NCBI RefSeq assembly: GCF_031755915.1
Contig: NC_083387.1
Location: 2,632,501 to 2,696,500 of the forward strand
DNA from: Ziziphus jujuba
Taxonomy: Eukaryota; Streptophyta; Magnoliopsida; Rosales; Rhamnaceae
DNA: 64,000 bases
Reading direction: 5' to 3'
A program made the translations under genes and the position numbers. Positions 34,055 through 47,800 of the stretch are shown one piece after another; the first letter of the stretch is position 1; every line of letters starts with the position of its first letter. The notes under the pieces were generated by a model that was not told where the DNA came from, did no database searches, and saw only the letters and a program-made list of their open reading frames with translations.

Positions 34055-37000
34055 CTATGAATGAGCATAACGCACATTAATCCTTCTCTGAATAAGGGTC
34101 CTACAAGAAGGGCAATCCTTCATTCCTTGTTTCTCATGGTGCTCATTGCATTTTGTACAAACAACCTGATGGGTACATGGAATGAAAACTACTGATATTT
34201 CATCTGATAGGCACAAGGCACACTCGCGCTCCCGTTTCAAATCTCCATTCCCAAATTCACCCTGAAAGTTCAGTACTTTCTTGAAGGCACAAGAACTTTG
34301 GTTTTCCTTCATAGTCTTGATATCTGGTAGGCAGCTTCCAAAGCTTCCAGTAGCTCCCCTTTTAAGTGCAGCTATTTTTGATTTGTCATACTTCAAAGTC
34401 ATTTCCGATAACTTGTTCTCAAGCTTTCTGATGTCGTCGTTGCACTTCTGAATATCCTTTGCTGCATTCTGTTTGATCATATCCTTCTCTGATTTTGCCA
34501 GAACTTCATATTGTTCTCTTTCATTTCTTATGGAAGCAGCCTGTGCAAGTAGTTTTTCCTTTTCCAGCCTATTCTGTTTCCATCTAGCCTGTAATATTTC
34601 TTGTGGGGTAGAGAATAAGTACCAGACAAAAGGAAACCAAAGATCATAATTTTTTTTTACCAAATATGCATTGGAACATGAATTCATGCATTTTAGCTAG
34701 AATTTGAGCAGTGCAAATGGTAAGAACTAAGAATGGCTTGCAGATTATGCATTATGATAATTTTGGCATGCGGATAACACCACATCTTGTTAAAACACAA
34801 TCTCAGCAGCTAATTCAACTAGTTTCAATGCCGTTCCTAGCAAATGGTCCACTGCAAATGGTTTAAATAAGTGTTTACTTGGTAAGCTTTGAACTAAATC
34901 ATATCCCAATTTCAATCCACCTTTACTACCAAATCTAGGTCCAACTAACTACCTTTTTCATTATGATGTGATTACTTAAAAAGTCTATCTTTCCTAGTCT
35001 GTGTAGCAACAGAAATGGTGTGATTTAGAGGCATAATGAGGCCAAAAATTTGGAGAAAACACACCCCTTTGACCCTTACGTGGATAAATACTATAGCACG
35101 GACCACCCTGACCATCAATTACCTACTAAAATATTTGAAAGGAACTAGTGCTTCCTATTCAAAGAAACATACTTCAATTTGGTGATAGATGTTTATCTCC
35201 TTTCCTAAATCCTGTTGTAGCGCAGCCACCTTGCATTTCTCTCTTTGAAGCTCTTCCTGCAATGAGCCTTTCTGCCCCTCCCATGACCGAGCCTGCTTCA
35301 GTGCCTTCTGCTCCCTTTCTAATGCTTCCCGATAACTATCAACCGACTCTAAAACCTTTAATTTAGCAGTTTCCAATTCCCTTCTCAGCCTAGAATTCTC
35401 CACTTCAAGCCTGCAAACAGCAGAGTTAGCTATCTCAACCTGAACAGTAGCATTATTCAAGGCTTGTTCCATCTCGGAGAGCCTCTTTGTGGTGTTCTCC
35501 TCCATCATTTGCTTCACCCTTCCAAATTCGTCTGCTTCTTCCTTGACTTGCCTCAGTATCTTCAGTTCAGGCAACTTCTTACTTAGCCTACAAGCAGCCT
35601 GCATAACCTTTTTATTGGCCCACTCAGTCCATCCATGCAGCTCATTTTGCAATTCTTGAAGTCGAGGAACTAGCTTCAGAATGAGCTCATCCTTCTCATC
35701 CACAGGGAGAAACTTTCTCAGAGACTTATCATATGAGATACCAGCACAGTAGTCCCGAATCTTAGGATGCTCACAGGTGCTGCCTGAGGGTGCAGGACTA
35801 GGTTTATTTTCTAAATTTGATTTTTGGCACAACTTGGTTCTTGTGGAAGGCAAAGAGCATACAGTTCCTTTCTGAGGTGTTCTCGGCAAGCTATGTCTTT
35901 CTAGTGGAGCAGATGAAATCTTGGTTGAAGCATGTCGTTTTCCATATGTTATGGAAGCATTGCCTGTCACTTCTGCACTTACCCTTGAGGAGCCAATTTT
36001 TATAGGTCCTCCAGGAAGTTCAGATGGAGGCTTTAACCTCTTCTCAAAAACAAAACCACCGAAACTAGCAAGTTTCCCTGATCTGAACGCTCCCTTTGAA
36101 CCATAAGCCCTGTAACTTCTTTCCACATGAAAAGACTTCTGCCGAAGCACTGCTATTTCTTTCTTTGAGCATCCCTTTCGACCAGCTCCTGATTTTTCTT
36201 CAGATGCAGAAGTTTGGGATGTAGTGCCCAAGTATTTCTCCATCCTGTCAAGTATAGATGCTAAGTTCTCTCTCTCTTGGGTTAGCCGCCCTTTAATGTC
36301 ATGCTGAATATTGGCTTTGGGCAAATTTGCAAAACTTCCAAATTTTAGAGTTTCAGGTGAATGGTTCGCAGTATGGCACATTGAAGGCTTTGAAATACAT
36401 TTTTTGTTGGGATTTGGTTGAATTGTATCATAGCTTTGAGATTCCGATCTTAACTGAGAACTAGCAAAAGCATAGGAGCTCTCTCCCAAGGAATCTTGAT
36501 AACCAAAATCACTCAATGAATCACCTTCCAGTACACAAGCTTGCAAAACATTTAAGTCACAAATCAACAACAACCACATTGCTTCCCCAACTGATAATGA
36601 TGGTTTGACCTCTCTAAGCACGCTTATCATCTCCAGCAACGTGTACTCAGCCAAGTGCTGCAAATCATTGAATTCGGTATCTTTTAAAGCATCAACATCC
36701 CTTGCTTTCTTCATAAATGACACAGTTTCATTTATAATATATGAGACAGGGTCTTTAACCCCTCCATAAAGACCGGCCCTTAAAATGGCCTTTTCTGCTT
36801 CCTCCTCACTACACCCACCTTCAGAAATCTGTTTTACTGCGCTATGGAAAATTGCTTGCAAGTTTGCCACTAGTAGTTCTTCAAGCTGACAGGTTATAGG
36901 ATCATCCCAATCCGCACACTCAAATGCTCCCACTACTTTTTTCAGTTTAGGCCGATCCAATCCCACCTCCATTGACACAAACGCACTTAGCGAGCTTGGA

Positions 37001-37164
37001 GGTATCTCACGTCCATAGGGAAGGAACTCAGTCAAGGACGAGGGAAGATTGGTTGCTTTCTCTAAAGAAGGGTCAGCTAATTTTCTCTTGTTCTTACTTC
37101 CTTCATCCAAGAGAGACATAAGTCCAGACCCTTGGCTGCTTTCAGAGCCACCATTATCAACCAT
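34055..37164 (-). CDS. RF298: RING-type E3 ubiquitin ligase, RF298-like (MIP1 family)
   Basis: Two coding exons (37164-35173 and 34588-34055) give 841 aa. A UBA-like, acidic N-terminal region (about 80-150, CQLEELLVANLQAIFHSAV) is followed by a conserved domain with FMKKARDVDALKDTEF and VGEAMWLLLICDLNVLQACV. Next come a Ser-rich linker and a long coiled coil (about 480-760) interrupted only by the intron. The C-terminal C3HC4 RING at about 787-832 has CALC, CTHQVVC and CPSC with all zinc ligands. The expected role is ubiquitin transfer to unknown partners, probably as a coiled-coil dimer in the cytosol or nucleus. The leader appears to hold a 251-bp intron (37178-37428): its acceptor TAG lies thirteen bases before the ATG, and its donor is GTATGG. 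RF4 is the alternative paralogue name. Confidence 0.85.
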
Positions 37165-37177
37165 TTAATCCAATTTT

Positions 37178-37428
37178 CTACAAGAAGAAGAGCTTATCGC
37201 TGAATATATTCCCGAGTCGTTTCTTTAGCTATGAACTGTATATAGCACAACAATTTTTCGTTTAAATCATAGTATACACATTTCGTTAAGGGAAAAACTA
37301 CTTGTTATGAGAGAAATGAAAAACAAAATTCTTAAAACAGTTAGCAAGGAAGAGAAATCAGAGACAACAAAATCAGAATATATATATATATATATAAGAA
37401 AAAGAAAAAACGTATAGAAGTTCCATAC
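37178..37428 (-). promoter_or_regulatory. Leader intron of the RING ligase gene
   Basis: On the minus strand a donor CACAG/GTATGG at 37429/37428 and an acceptor TTCTTCTTGTAG ending at 37178 bracket a T-rich, TA-repeat-containing stretch just before the ATG. Such leader introns often raise expression in plants. This is predicted from splice-site quality only. Confidence 0.45.
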
Positions 37429-39078
37429 CTGTGCTGGTGAAAGAGGGATTTAAAAGGCATCAATCTGTATCCCGTTCGGAAGCACTGAAAGTGAAAGAAA
37501 GCGAACCAACCCAGAAATGAGAGTTAGAAAAAGAAGCATTCAGAGCAAACCCACTAAAGCTAAAACCAGCAAAAGCAAATGACGCATGCAAACCAAATAA
37601 GTCCAAAAACCAACAGACCACCGACAACCGATATCTCAAAAAAGCAGCAAAATGCAATGTCAGTTTCAAAAACCCATCAAAAATTTGTTCTGAAAAGAAA
37701 ACAAAAATTTGGATTCTACAACGGAAAAAATAAAAAATGAAAACCCAAAAAGAGTGGACCAGATAGTTCCACATTTCCAAAATCGAATTGAAAACATACT
37801 AAGGAAACTTCTGCGCTTCAATTCCAACGCCAAAAAGGAGCTGCAACATTATGTTAAATACAGAAGGAAAAAGATAAGCGGGATTGGCTTCATTCTTTGG
37901 TATGAGCGCACAACATGTGAGTTGAGCTCCTTCACTGCCGCCGTGTGCGACTGTTTCTGTTTGTTTTGGGATTTTATTTTTATTTTTATTTTTGGGATGG
38001 TTTATATTGAAAAAAAGTTGACCAAATTTGGTCCCAAATTGATTTATATGGCTTAGTTGTGGTTAGAGCCACCATGCAGCCAATTTTGGCATTTACTCAG
38101 AAATTTTTGCCACATCAGACCTTCAACAATATAAACTGTCCCTATTCAACTTTTTTATTACAATTCCTTAATTGCATTATCTAAAACCTTTCATTTTATT
38201 ATGAACTTGCCAAAATATACAAATCTGGCTTTAATTAGATTTGTGTCAAGTCCCATATAAATCTGTATTAATGAATAGTTTGTTTTTTTTATTTTTTTAT
38301 TTTTGAGATATGCAAGTTTTACTATAGTATTAAATATTCAAGCACATTTTAATTATCAACTTATGTAGTTGTTTATTCATATTAGGTTTTATTATTTTAA
38401 CGACTTATACTGCGTTTCTTTAATGTCTCTAAAGATTTATTTACCCAAAAAAAATGTCGCTAAGGATTCGAATGACTTCTTGTCGTTTTTTTGTTGTTTT
38501 ATTAATTTATATCGAATTTCACTTATCAATATTTAATTTAAATTAATAAAATAATAATATATTATTTTTAAAATATTAAAAAACTTATTTATTTAGTTGT
38601 GTTTAAGAAAAGTTAAATGTTGATAATGATTTAAGAACTTCTCTAATAAAAATGTAAACTATAAAAATAAATATGTTACATAAATCAAAATAATTTAGCC
38701 TAAAATTTTCACAATGAATGTGTACTTCTAGTATTATAAATTAAAAAAAAAAAATTTTTTTTTCTCAAAAGTTAATTTTTTTTAAAAAATAAAATCTATA
38801 AATAATTAATAATGATAAATAATTTTTAATTATATTATCTTAAAAAAATAATTTTAAAATAGATTGTTGTTTAGTGTTAGTTTTTATGCCACATCTATTC
38901 AGTGTTTATTAAAAAAGAAAAAAAGAAAAAAAAAAACATGTTTGGTGGAGGGTATTATTTTGACTTCGTTGTTTTATATTTTCCTCGAGTGGCGCAATCG
39001 TTATTATCGGGGCGTAGCGTCTGCAAAGAAGGGAAAAACAGAGCAGCATTTTCAGCTTCACAAAAAATCCTAAACATC
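37429..39078. other. Divergent spacer between RING ligase and MBD genes
   Basis: The interval holds both promoters and leaders. The open frames at 37460-37780 and 37709-38056 overlap on opposite strands and are not protein-like. Most of 38100-38900 is low-complexity AT-rich DNA. One micro-insertion lies at 38423-38468. Confidence 0.45.
38423..38468 (+). repeat. A-tailed micro-insertion with 15-bp direct repeats
   Basis: ATGTCTCTAAAGATT (38423-38437) and ATGTCGCTAAGGATT (38454-38468) differ at two bases. They flank a 16-nt insert, TATTTACCCAAAAAAA. The insert is nothing but the cap motif and an A-run. Confidence 0.5.
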
Positions 39079-40352
39079 ATGAAGCAAAACCAGCATCAGG
39101 AAAACCCGAAAACCTCGTCCAAGGTACTAAGTACTAACCCAACCAAATCTCTCTTTTTTTTGTCTTTTTTTTTTGTTTTTTTTCCTTCGATTTTCTTTTT
39201 CGTAATACCTTTTCTGGTTTTCCTGCGTTTTTGAGCTTTTTACCGGTGGATAATGAAAAGACTTAGATCTGTTCGGTTGACATGAAAATGTGGGAAAATG
39301 GAAAGAAACTGATAAATGTTGCGAGTGTTTTGTTAATTGTGGAAATTTATTGGGACCCTAGAAAAACAAAAATCTTCCTTAAAAAGAGTTATGAAACTGT
39401 GTTCAGCTTAGCTGGAGAAAGTGCTTTTAATCTTTTTTATTTCCAAATACATATACATATATACTTTATGTTTTTAATTGGTCAATAAGACAGAAAGTTA
39501 ATGCAAATTGATTACTGGGTTATGGTTGTTTCGCTTGTATACTTTTTTTTTGCGCTGTTTGGAGTTGAAAAAAGTTGCAGGATGAATGGAGATTTTGCTT
39601 GTCTTAGTAATTTTCTGAAATTATTATTTTAAGTTTCTTATTTGTTAAGTAATTCTGATTTTCCTTCTGATTCTTTCCATGTTCGAATATGAAAAAAGGA
39701 AAGGATTCCATGGATTGAGAAAACCCCTTGTGTTGAATTTGAGGATAGTAGTTGTTGAAATCACAGAACTAGGTTGTTTCAACTTTGAATGTCATCATGA
39801 ATGGACTGAATGGAGTGTATGGTAAATTGTATTTGAATTCTGATGCAGAGATCACGACCAGGGCAGAGTTCCATAGATATATTCGCTGCGCAGTGTGATA
39901 AATGCTTCAAATGGAGAGTGATTGACACAGAAGAAGAATTTGAGGAGATCAGAAGTAGAGTTGATGAGGAACCATTTTCTTGTGACAAAAGGCATAACAA
40001 GTCTTGTGAGGATCCTGCTGATGTTGAATACGATTCCACTCGGATCTGGGTGATTGACAAGCCTAATCTACCAAAGACCCCTCAAGGTTTCAAGAGAAGT
40101 TTAGTGCTCAGAAAAGATTACTCCAAATTCGATACTTACTATATTACACCTAATGGGAAGAAACTCAGAACTCGTAACGAGATTGCCTCATTTTTAAAGG
40201 AAAATCCTACATACGAATCTCAAGGAGTGTCGCTTTCAGACTTTGATTTTTCATCACCAAAGATAATGGAAGACACAATTCCTGAGAATGTTATTCGGAA
40301 AGGCTCTGCTTCTGGGGCTGGTAATTCCAACAAGAAGCTTAAGCAATCATGA
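39079..40352 (+). CDS. MBD4: Methyl-CpG-binding-domain protein, MBD4-like (CW + MBD)
   Basis: Two exons (39079-39123 and 39849-40352) join in frame to 182 aa, about the length I recall for plant MBD4. The second exon alone is open from 39843, but it begins inside an intron acceptor. Residues about 20-80 form a CW-type zinc finger: FAAQCDKCFKWRVID, then a Cys before the DKRHNKSC segment, then YDSTRIWVID. Residues about 85-140 form the MBD: TPQGFKRSLVLRKD, YYITPNGKKLRTRNEI and ASFLKENP. The C-terminus is Ser/Lys-rich. Expected role: a chromatin protein recognising DNA and/or histone H3 tails. Binding to methylated CpG is not guaranteed, because several plant MBD proteins have lost it. MBD1/2 are close alternatives. 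Confidence 0.85.
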
Positions 40353-41885
40353 GATGATGTTACACCCAACTGTTATACTTTGTAGATCTAGACTTTTTGC
40401 AGGCCAGTTTCGCCTTTTGGCAGGATCATGCTGGTTTTTTTTCCTTGTTCACTTGATGTATGATGTAAAACATGATTGTATGCCTGCTGTTCATTTCTTC
40501 ATTTGTGATGACAAACTAGGAGAGCTGACATGGTATTTATATAATGATCCATTCCTGCAAAAAAATTGTCCTCCTGGATGTCAAGTTTCGTGTGGTTTTA
40601 ACACCTCAAAATTGATATCGATTTCAAGAGAAGTTACTTGGTTATGGTTCATTTCCTCTCTATTAACTATTTGAAAAAGAGAGCTTCTGTCTCTTTATAT
40701 AAATTCTAGAACAAGATAGCTACTGCTATAAAATTCTGGCTAGATAAATTGTGAATTGTTTTCATGTACTGCTCTGGCTAATTGAAGCTCTTGTGCACTC
40801 CGATAGTGTTTAAGGTGGTTTCCGGTATAGTATTAGCCAAGGTTTCTTCAAGAACCAGGTTAGTAGACTGAATAAAACTAAATGGACGTCAAGTAGGAAA
40901 TTGGTCTTACCTTTTTATATCTCCACTTTGGATAATCAAACAAGGCAAGACCTCATTAAAGACCTGGTAATAGCTCCACATCAGAGCTTCCAGTTAAAAA
41001 GCTGCTTAGACATGGATTGAATAGGTCAGCACAGACTCACTGGCAAAGAGTTTTAGGTGGAATTGAAATTAAAGACGGATAAATGCTTATGATAACTAAT
41101 AAATTAACATAAACACACACACTCCCCCTTTTGTTATTTATAGGGGTGTCGCGGTGTTTTAAATGCTTCAACCAGGTAGTTAGTTAATAGAGGAATTATT
41201 TTGAGACTATTATTAATTTTTTTTTTTTAAGTTTTTAAGGTTTTTATGCTTACCATATTTTCAAAAGTTTATCCTGTATTTTCTAAAAAATTAAAGATTT
41301 ATCTTTACATTATCAGAACCTGCTAAAAGACAAACCAAAACAGGCTCTTCTGTTCTCCACAGTTTGGCATTTTAGGCGCATGCTCAGCTACACTCACGGA
41401 AATTATAAATTAAAATTTTGATCATTGATGATTTGATATTATTTTATTAGTTTTCACTTCCTATATTTATAGGATACTATTGATTTACATCCAATAACAA
41501 ATGACGTGTCAGATGCCACGTTATTTGCTTTAGAATTTTGATAAAGCTTATGATCCCTGTAGCATTATTGTATTAAGATATAATGAAAAGCGTTCACATA
41601 CATTTTTATACAAATTTTACTAAAAAATACACACATTTATCATGACAATTTTAGCAGCCCCTTCTTAATACGGGGCTCAAGGTCATGACGTCATAACTGT
41701 CTTCAGACTTATCTCATGAAAATGATGAGTAAAAAAAAAAATATATATATATATAATAATAATATTGAAAAACTTGTATAAAATTATTTCCTACTGCTAT
41801 AGCTTTGGTATTATGGTTAGCGTATCTCTAAATGGGTGTCAGCAAATATATTGTCAAGGGAAAGTAGCATTTGACGTTGCACAGT
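40353..41885. other. Convergent 3' flanks of MBD and PIEZO genes
   Basis: 3'UTR sequence of two convergent genes. The frame at 40288-40674 is a shadow of the MBD 3' end. No additional gene is seen. Confidence 0.5.
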
Positions 41886-44800
41886 CTAGTCAGCTTTTGT
41901 GTATTCAAGCAGCATATGCGGCGATCTGTAAATCTTCACCAGTGTCCAGTAAAGTACTTCTTCCACTCCAAGTTCACCTTCGGCTCTTGCCGCATATATA
42001 TCTTCACATATTGCAATCAACCTACAACAGCAGATCCAGAAAAAGATATTAAGAAACAAGGTTATTCCAAACCAGTGAAAAGATATATTTTCGATACAAT
42101 CCTGTAGGAAATTATATGAAAATATTTAGCTTTCTTAAATATATTGTAATTGATATCCAATGGGTCGATTAACATTTAACCACATAAATAGGAAATGGTG
42201 TTAGTTTCCTAATCTCTAAATTAGGTTGTTATCTTTGTAATCATATTCAACCAGTGATAGAATTTTAGCCTAGGTTTCATGCCTCAAATTTTTTTTCCAG
42301 CGGTATTTTTCAAGCAGCCATAAGTGATATCAGTTTTCGGGGGAGCCTTGATTGCTGCCTAAAACACTTGTTATGAACACTACCTATTCTACTTTTGTAG
42401 GAAGAACGAGATGGGAGACAAATGTTCAAACAATGAGCTGCTTTTGATTCTGCTAGCTTTGCATGAAAACTTACAGCCTGGCAGGTTTCCTCGAAAATAC
42501 AATAAAATTGTGTATTACCTATCGCAGGAAGGAAGGTTCTCGTAGGGAATTCTCATTCTTAAATCAGAGCATTGGAGTCTGATAAAGCGGCCTACTGCTA
42601 GAACGAAGGTTATGTAGAGGCCCCAGATGCTGAACTTGCTTAGAGTATCACCAAGAATACCCTCTGAAAAAATGTTTTACAGTATTAATAATGTAGTTAT
42701 GAAAAAGAAATGAGCAAACCAAAATAACAAGCATCCACTTATATCAAACAATGTTTTTGTGTAGACTTACGTGGTGGCGTTTCCTCAGATACTACAACAG
42801 CCATTGGTCCTGTTAAACTACCGCATGCATTGATATCTGATGCATTAATATCATTGAACGACCACCAATCATAGTTTGCATGGTTCATAACCAAGTCGGC
42901 ACCAACATAATTATCCTGTAAAAATGCTCCTATGTCAGTTGTTCTAGTATATAAATGCTTAGGTCTCCCTATAACAACATTTATAAAAGTTTCTACATGG
43001 GAGCAATGGCCTCAGAAAATTTGAACATCAATTCTCTCTTTCTATCTCTCTCCACGTCTGAAACTAAAAGCTTGAAGTTTGGTATGAAAAAGAAATCCTA
43101 ATATTATCAAAGATGTTTTCACATATAAATTATAAAAGTATCACTAAACTAACCATAAGAAACCATTACACTTGTCGAGAGAACCACTTATGAAAGTCAT
43201 CAGATAAGATCAGCATACCTCTAATTGCAAAAGTCTAGCATAAGAAAACAGAGAGAGCAATGAATAAAGAAAAATAATCAGATCCCATGGCGCATACCTC
43301 TAATTCCAAAGGTCTAAATTCACCAGAACCAGTGACACGGATGAATCTATCATAAACATTATCTATCCTAAAACTGTTTGAAGAGCCATTAAGAACTTTC
43401 TGAACATCTGATGGATCTGGAAGATATTGATCACCAACACTCCCATCGTATTTTACAACTTCTTTTCCTTTCGGTCTGTCTCTGGTAAGTACCCATGCAA
43501 AAGTAATATCCATGTCAATTCCCAAGTCAAGGGACTGAATGAATCTGGTCCTAACCACATCAGGAATAAGCCACAAGACATTTGCATCAGCTTGACAGCA
43601 TATGAACTGGATATCATTCTTATTATATGTATCCAGATAACTCTTGGGATCAAGTTTAGCATTAGAGCTGAGCTTATCCCATGGAAGCTTTTCACATAGG
43701 GTGGTCTGATACAGTGTCAAACTTCCACTCACTGTCTTAATATCGACCTGAAAAGTGGCATCCTTAATGGGGTTTGCCATGTTTGTAGGATTACCACTGC
43801 TATACATCTGAAGAAGAAGCAGAGAAATTCATTAATTACCCAACACACACACAGACAGGACAGATCAACTTTTTGAAATGAAACTCATCAACACTAACAT
43901 GCCTTTCACAACACAATAACATCTCAACAATCATTTTAGCATAAGCATGAAAATTAGCAATTGGGTATAGCTTGTTAGATCATAACTCTATACATGAACC
44001 CTTTCCAAAGTAGCAGTTTATGTATTCGATTCATTTCATTCACTTTCAAGCAGACAGATATAAAGATTATGATCATCGTAAAAAAGCATATATTTATAAC
44101 ATGAAACTAAGCTGGGAATCACAATGGGTTTTAAAGAACCAATAAATCCTCTTAGTGATACATGCTCGCTTCTCAAATACTATCCTGAATTTGAGCCACA
44201 AGAAACCTTTTTCTCTGGTTAATTTTATTCTTCTTTGTAAAATGACATATCCCAATAGAAAAATAAGTTGATATTCAGACAAAAGGAAGGCACATATGCA
44301 CTCCAAGAAGGAAGCCATGCTTATTTTGACTATTCAAATACAGATCTCCATATGATGCAAGAATATGATAATACTTCCAAAACCCTTAAATACGGTTCGT
44401 AAATACAGAAAAGAGCATTTTATTATTCCAAATAATGAAAAAAAACAAAAAATTTCTGGTCACACATTTAAGGTGCAATAAAAATATAAGATGAGGATAA
44501 TAATTTTAATCCAGATAAGAAAACGATAATTATCTAGCAGATAATACAGGTAACATGTCGCTACTATGTCAGTGTAATTTCCTTAAATAGTATGTCAGTC
44601 AGAAGCTTCACATGGAATGTATCTGAAACATCAAGACCAATGGATCAAATTCCTTGAAATTTTGAGAATGCTTCAGAATTTCTTGAGAATTATATTTAAG
44701 TGGATTGCATCTCCTTCAAAAACATGAGAACATGCCTTGCCAGATGAGTTTTGGATTTCTAACTCCTCTTAGCATGTTTTTACAACAGCTCAAATTATTT

Positions 44801-47800
44801 AAGAAAAAAAAATAAAAAGCCTCAGCAACCATACTAATTATATCTTGGAAATCCTAGGATTATATATCATTCCCAACAGCAGAAAGAATACAAATATTGC
44901 TGTGACATTAACATCAATATTACAAAGTTCCATACCAGCATAGGAGCCCATATAACGCAGATTAATACGAAGAACAGACATATCCCATTGCAACATTTGG
45001 TCATTTTTGTTTGCTTTTCTCCTTGTTTGTGCTTTGATCTATTTAAAACTGCATCACATTTGACAAGGTACAAGCTTGCGTATATGTCCTCCAGCTAAGA
45101 AAATCCATTATATTAGTTCCACTAATAAGCATGAAATTCCAATCAAACAGTATAGCTAAACAGAAAATCCAACATTCAATTATAGGGTCAAATACAATAA
45201 GAATGGAAAACGTAAATTAATTTTTTTTGGTATCAGGAAATAATGGAACAGGAGATAATAAATCATTTGTCCAATAATTAGAGTGAAGACCAAATGAGCT
45301 GCAGGATTGAGTTTGGTATAATGATTATTAATACACAAACTATAATGATAGCACAGAATATAATTTTCAGAGATTCAAGTCAATACCGCAGGAACAAATA
45401 TTCTACAGAAATCTACTATTCAGCAATTTTTAAGTACTTACTTTTAGCCAATCATACATGGTCAAAGACGTGGTTGTACATGACCAGTCGAGTACACATC
45501 GCAATTCGTAAAGGAATGGCAGGGCACGATAAAGTCGGTAGCCTAAGTAATTAATTCGTGAAATTTTACTGGTCAAAAACTGCCGAGACAAAGTGCTTCT
45601 ATAAGGAATTCCATGCCTGATTTGTACAGCCTGCAATGCTAAAGAAACAGCTTTTGCAAGAAATATAGCTCGGAGTGCTAACTTTCCAGCATGTTGGTGG
45701 TTAGAGGTCTCCGGGTGATGCTGGTCGGAAGGCTCAATATTCCAAGCATACTCTGTAACTGCATATGTAAAAAGGACAAGACTGAAAAGGTAGAAAATCA
45801 CTTTTCCAGTGGCAAATGAACAGAGGTAGATCACGCGATCAAGCACTATCAAGAAAAAGATAGCCTGCATGGAAAAAAACATATAATCCCGTTATCAACC
45901 TACATTAAATGATGTATCCTGGTTTATTAATCCATACAACATGCAAGGACTTCAGCCACCATATTTTCCTAGAATGAGAAAAGTAAAGAACTCAACTCAG
46001 CCTTTAATAATGTCAAATAAAGAACAAGGTTTCAATTACTCTTTAAATTAATTCTTCCAACCCAAAAAATCAAAAAACCTCTTTAAATTTTAGGTTGTCT
46101 TTTGCAACATATCTTCACCTAGATTTGGCTGTCATATACTTAACCATGATAGGAACCATCACATAAATAGAAGTATAACTTACCATCAAGATGAATACAA
46201 ACTCTTTAGGAAACTGATCTTCAAGCTGATACACATCAAGAAATTCACTGTTGTTCTTAATCACAGATTGATAGAACATGGCAACTAAAAAGAAAACAGT
46301 CAGATCAGCACCAAATGTATAGGCATACAGATCAATATCTCTTTTGCCTCCCCCAATTACAGAAACTATAGGATACGGGAACCTGATTTCCTCAAAAAGC
46401 CCAGTTTGCTGTGCTTTAAGTATCTCATCGGCCACATCTGCTGCAGGGGTAAGTGACCTGTACCACTCAACCGAAGCACAGTCTGTCAACGGGGAGGCAC
46501 ATACCACTTCAAAAACAACCAAGGCCACACTTGGGTTTTCTTGACTTCTTTCAATGCTTTGCACATGAACTCTACTAGCACAAGGGCAAAGTTTAGGGTT
46601 TTTTGCCTTACATCTTTCATCATGGACAATTCTAAGCAATTGATTTATTCCAGATTCAATTCTTTCTGGCTGAATTCCATCCTCTGGCCATGAGTCCACA
46701 TCCATAGACACCTGGAGAAAGAAAGGAGGAGATTCTGCTCCCTGAGTCAATGATTTCCAGTATGTTAAAAAGCTTCTAATTATGAATTTTATGGTATATT
46801 CCATTAGCTGCAGCAGATCTTTTGCCTTCTCACTCCAATCATGAGTCACAAAGGCTTCATTTCCAGCAAGACCATTCTTCTTATATAAGCTTAACTCCAT
46901 AGAAGACATCCATTCGCCATCTTTTGCAGTAATAGAGCTCTGTATCAGGGTAAACAAGTAAACAAGAAAGAGAGGCAGCGAACTGACAACAAAGGATGAC
47001 ATGATTTTATGAGTAGGAAATCCCAGCTCACGGAGGATATCTGTATCAATAGTAAACCCACAGTGCTGAATAATAATCTGGTACAAATACTGAAGCAAAA
47101 TATAAACTTCTGTGTATATCAGCATAACAACCCAGAAAATGTAACTTGGACCGGTATTTACACAGAGTGCATACAAGAATAGAGCTGCCAGATACACCAT
47201 AGAAAGAAAACTAAAGTTCCACAGAAAGACCAGAACAAAGCAACAATAACACACAACATCATTGTTGGATCGCATCTGTGTCCAAATATAACGAAAGATT
47301 TTTCCTAATTGCAGGCTTGCAGCATCGGAACTCATATCAGACTGCAAAGAAGATGAACGGTCCAAAGACATGCATTTTGTTTTTTGACTCTCCATCTCAT
47401 CATATACCTCATCCTCAGTAGATGAATGTTCATTTGTATCAGATTCTTCATGTGTAATGTTCAAGAAGCTCACAAGGTTGTTAACTGCCTGATTTCCAAT
47501 AGACTGTACCTGGGAAACACCATCACCAATAAGCTGTACGGCAGATATTAATGGGTTTTCCTTAGCTTGGCCTTTAACTTTTTCTTTATATTCTGAGTCA
47601 ATAAGGGCCTTATCAGAAAAATCCGCTTCAACTTCAGTAATCTCACAATGAGGAGATTCTATTGAATGCTTCACAGACTCCATTGCTTGTGGAATGTCCA
47701 TGTCCACTGCAGCAGGAGATTCATGCGATTCAAAAGGGTATACTGAATCCTCTCCAATTATCTGCTCTTTTTTAATGATAATTCCATCTTTATCAGGGGT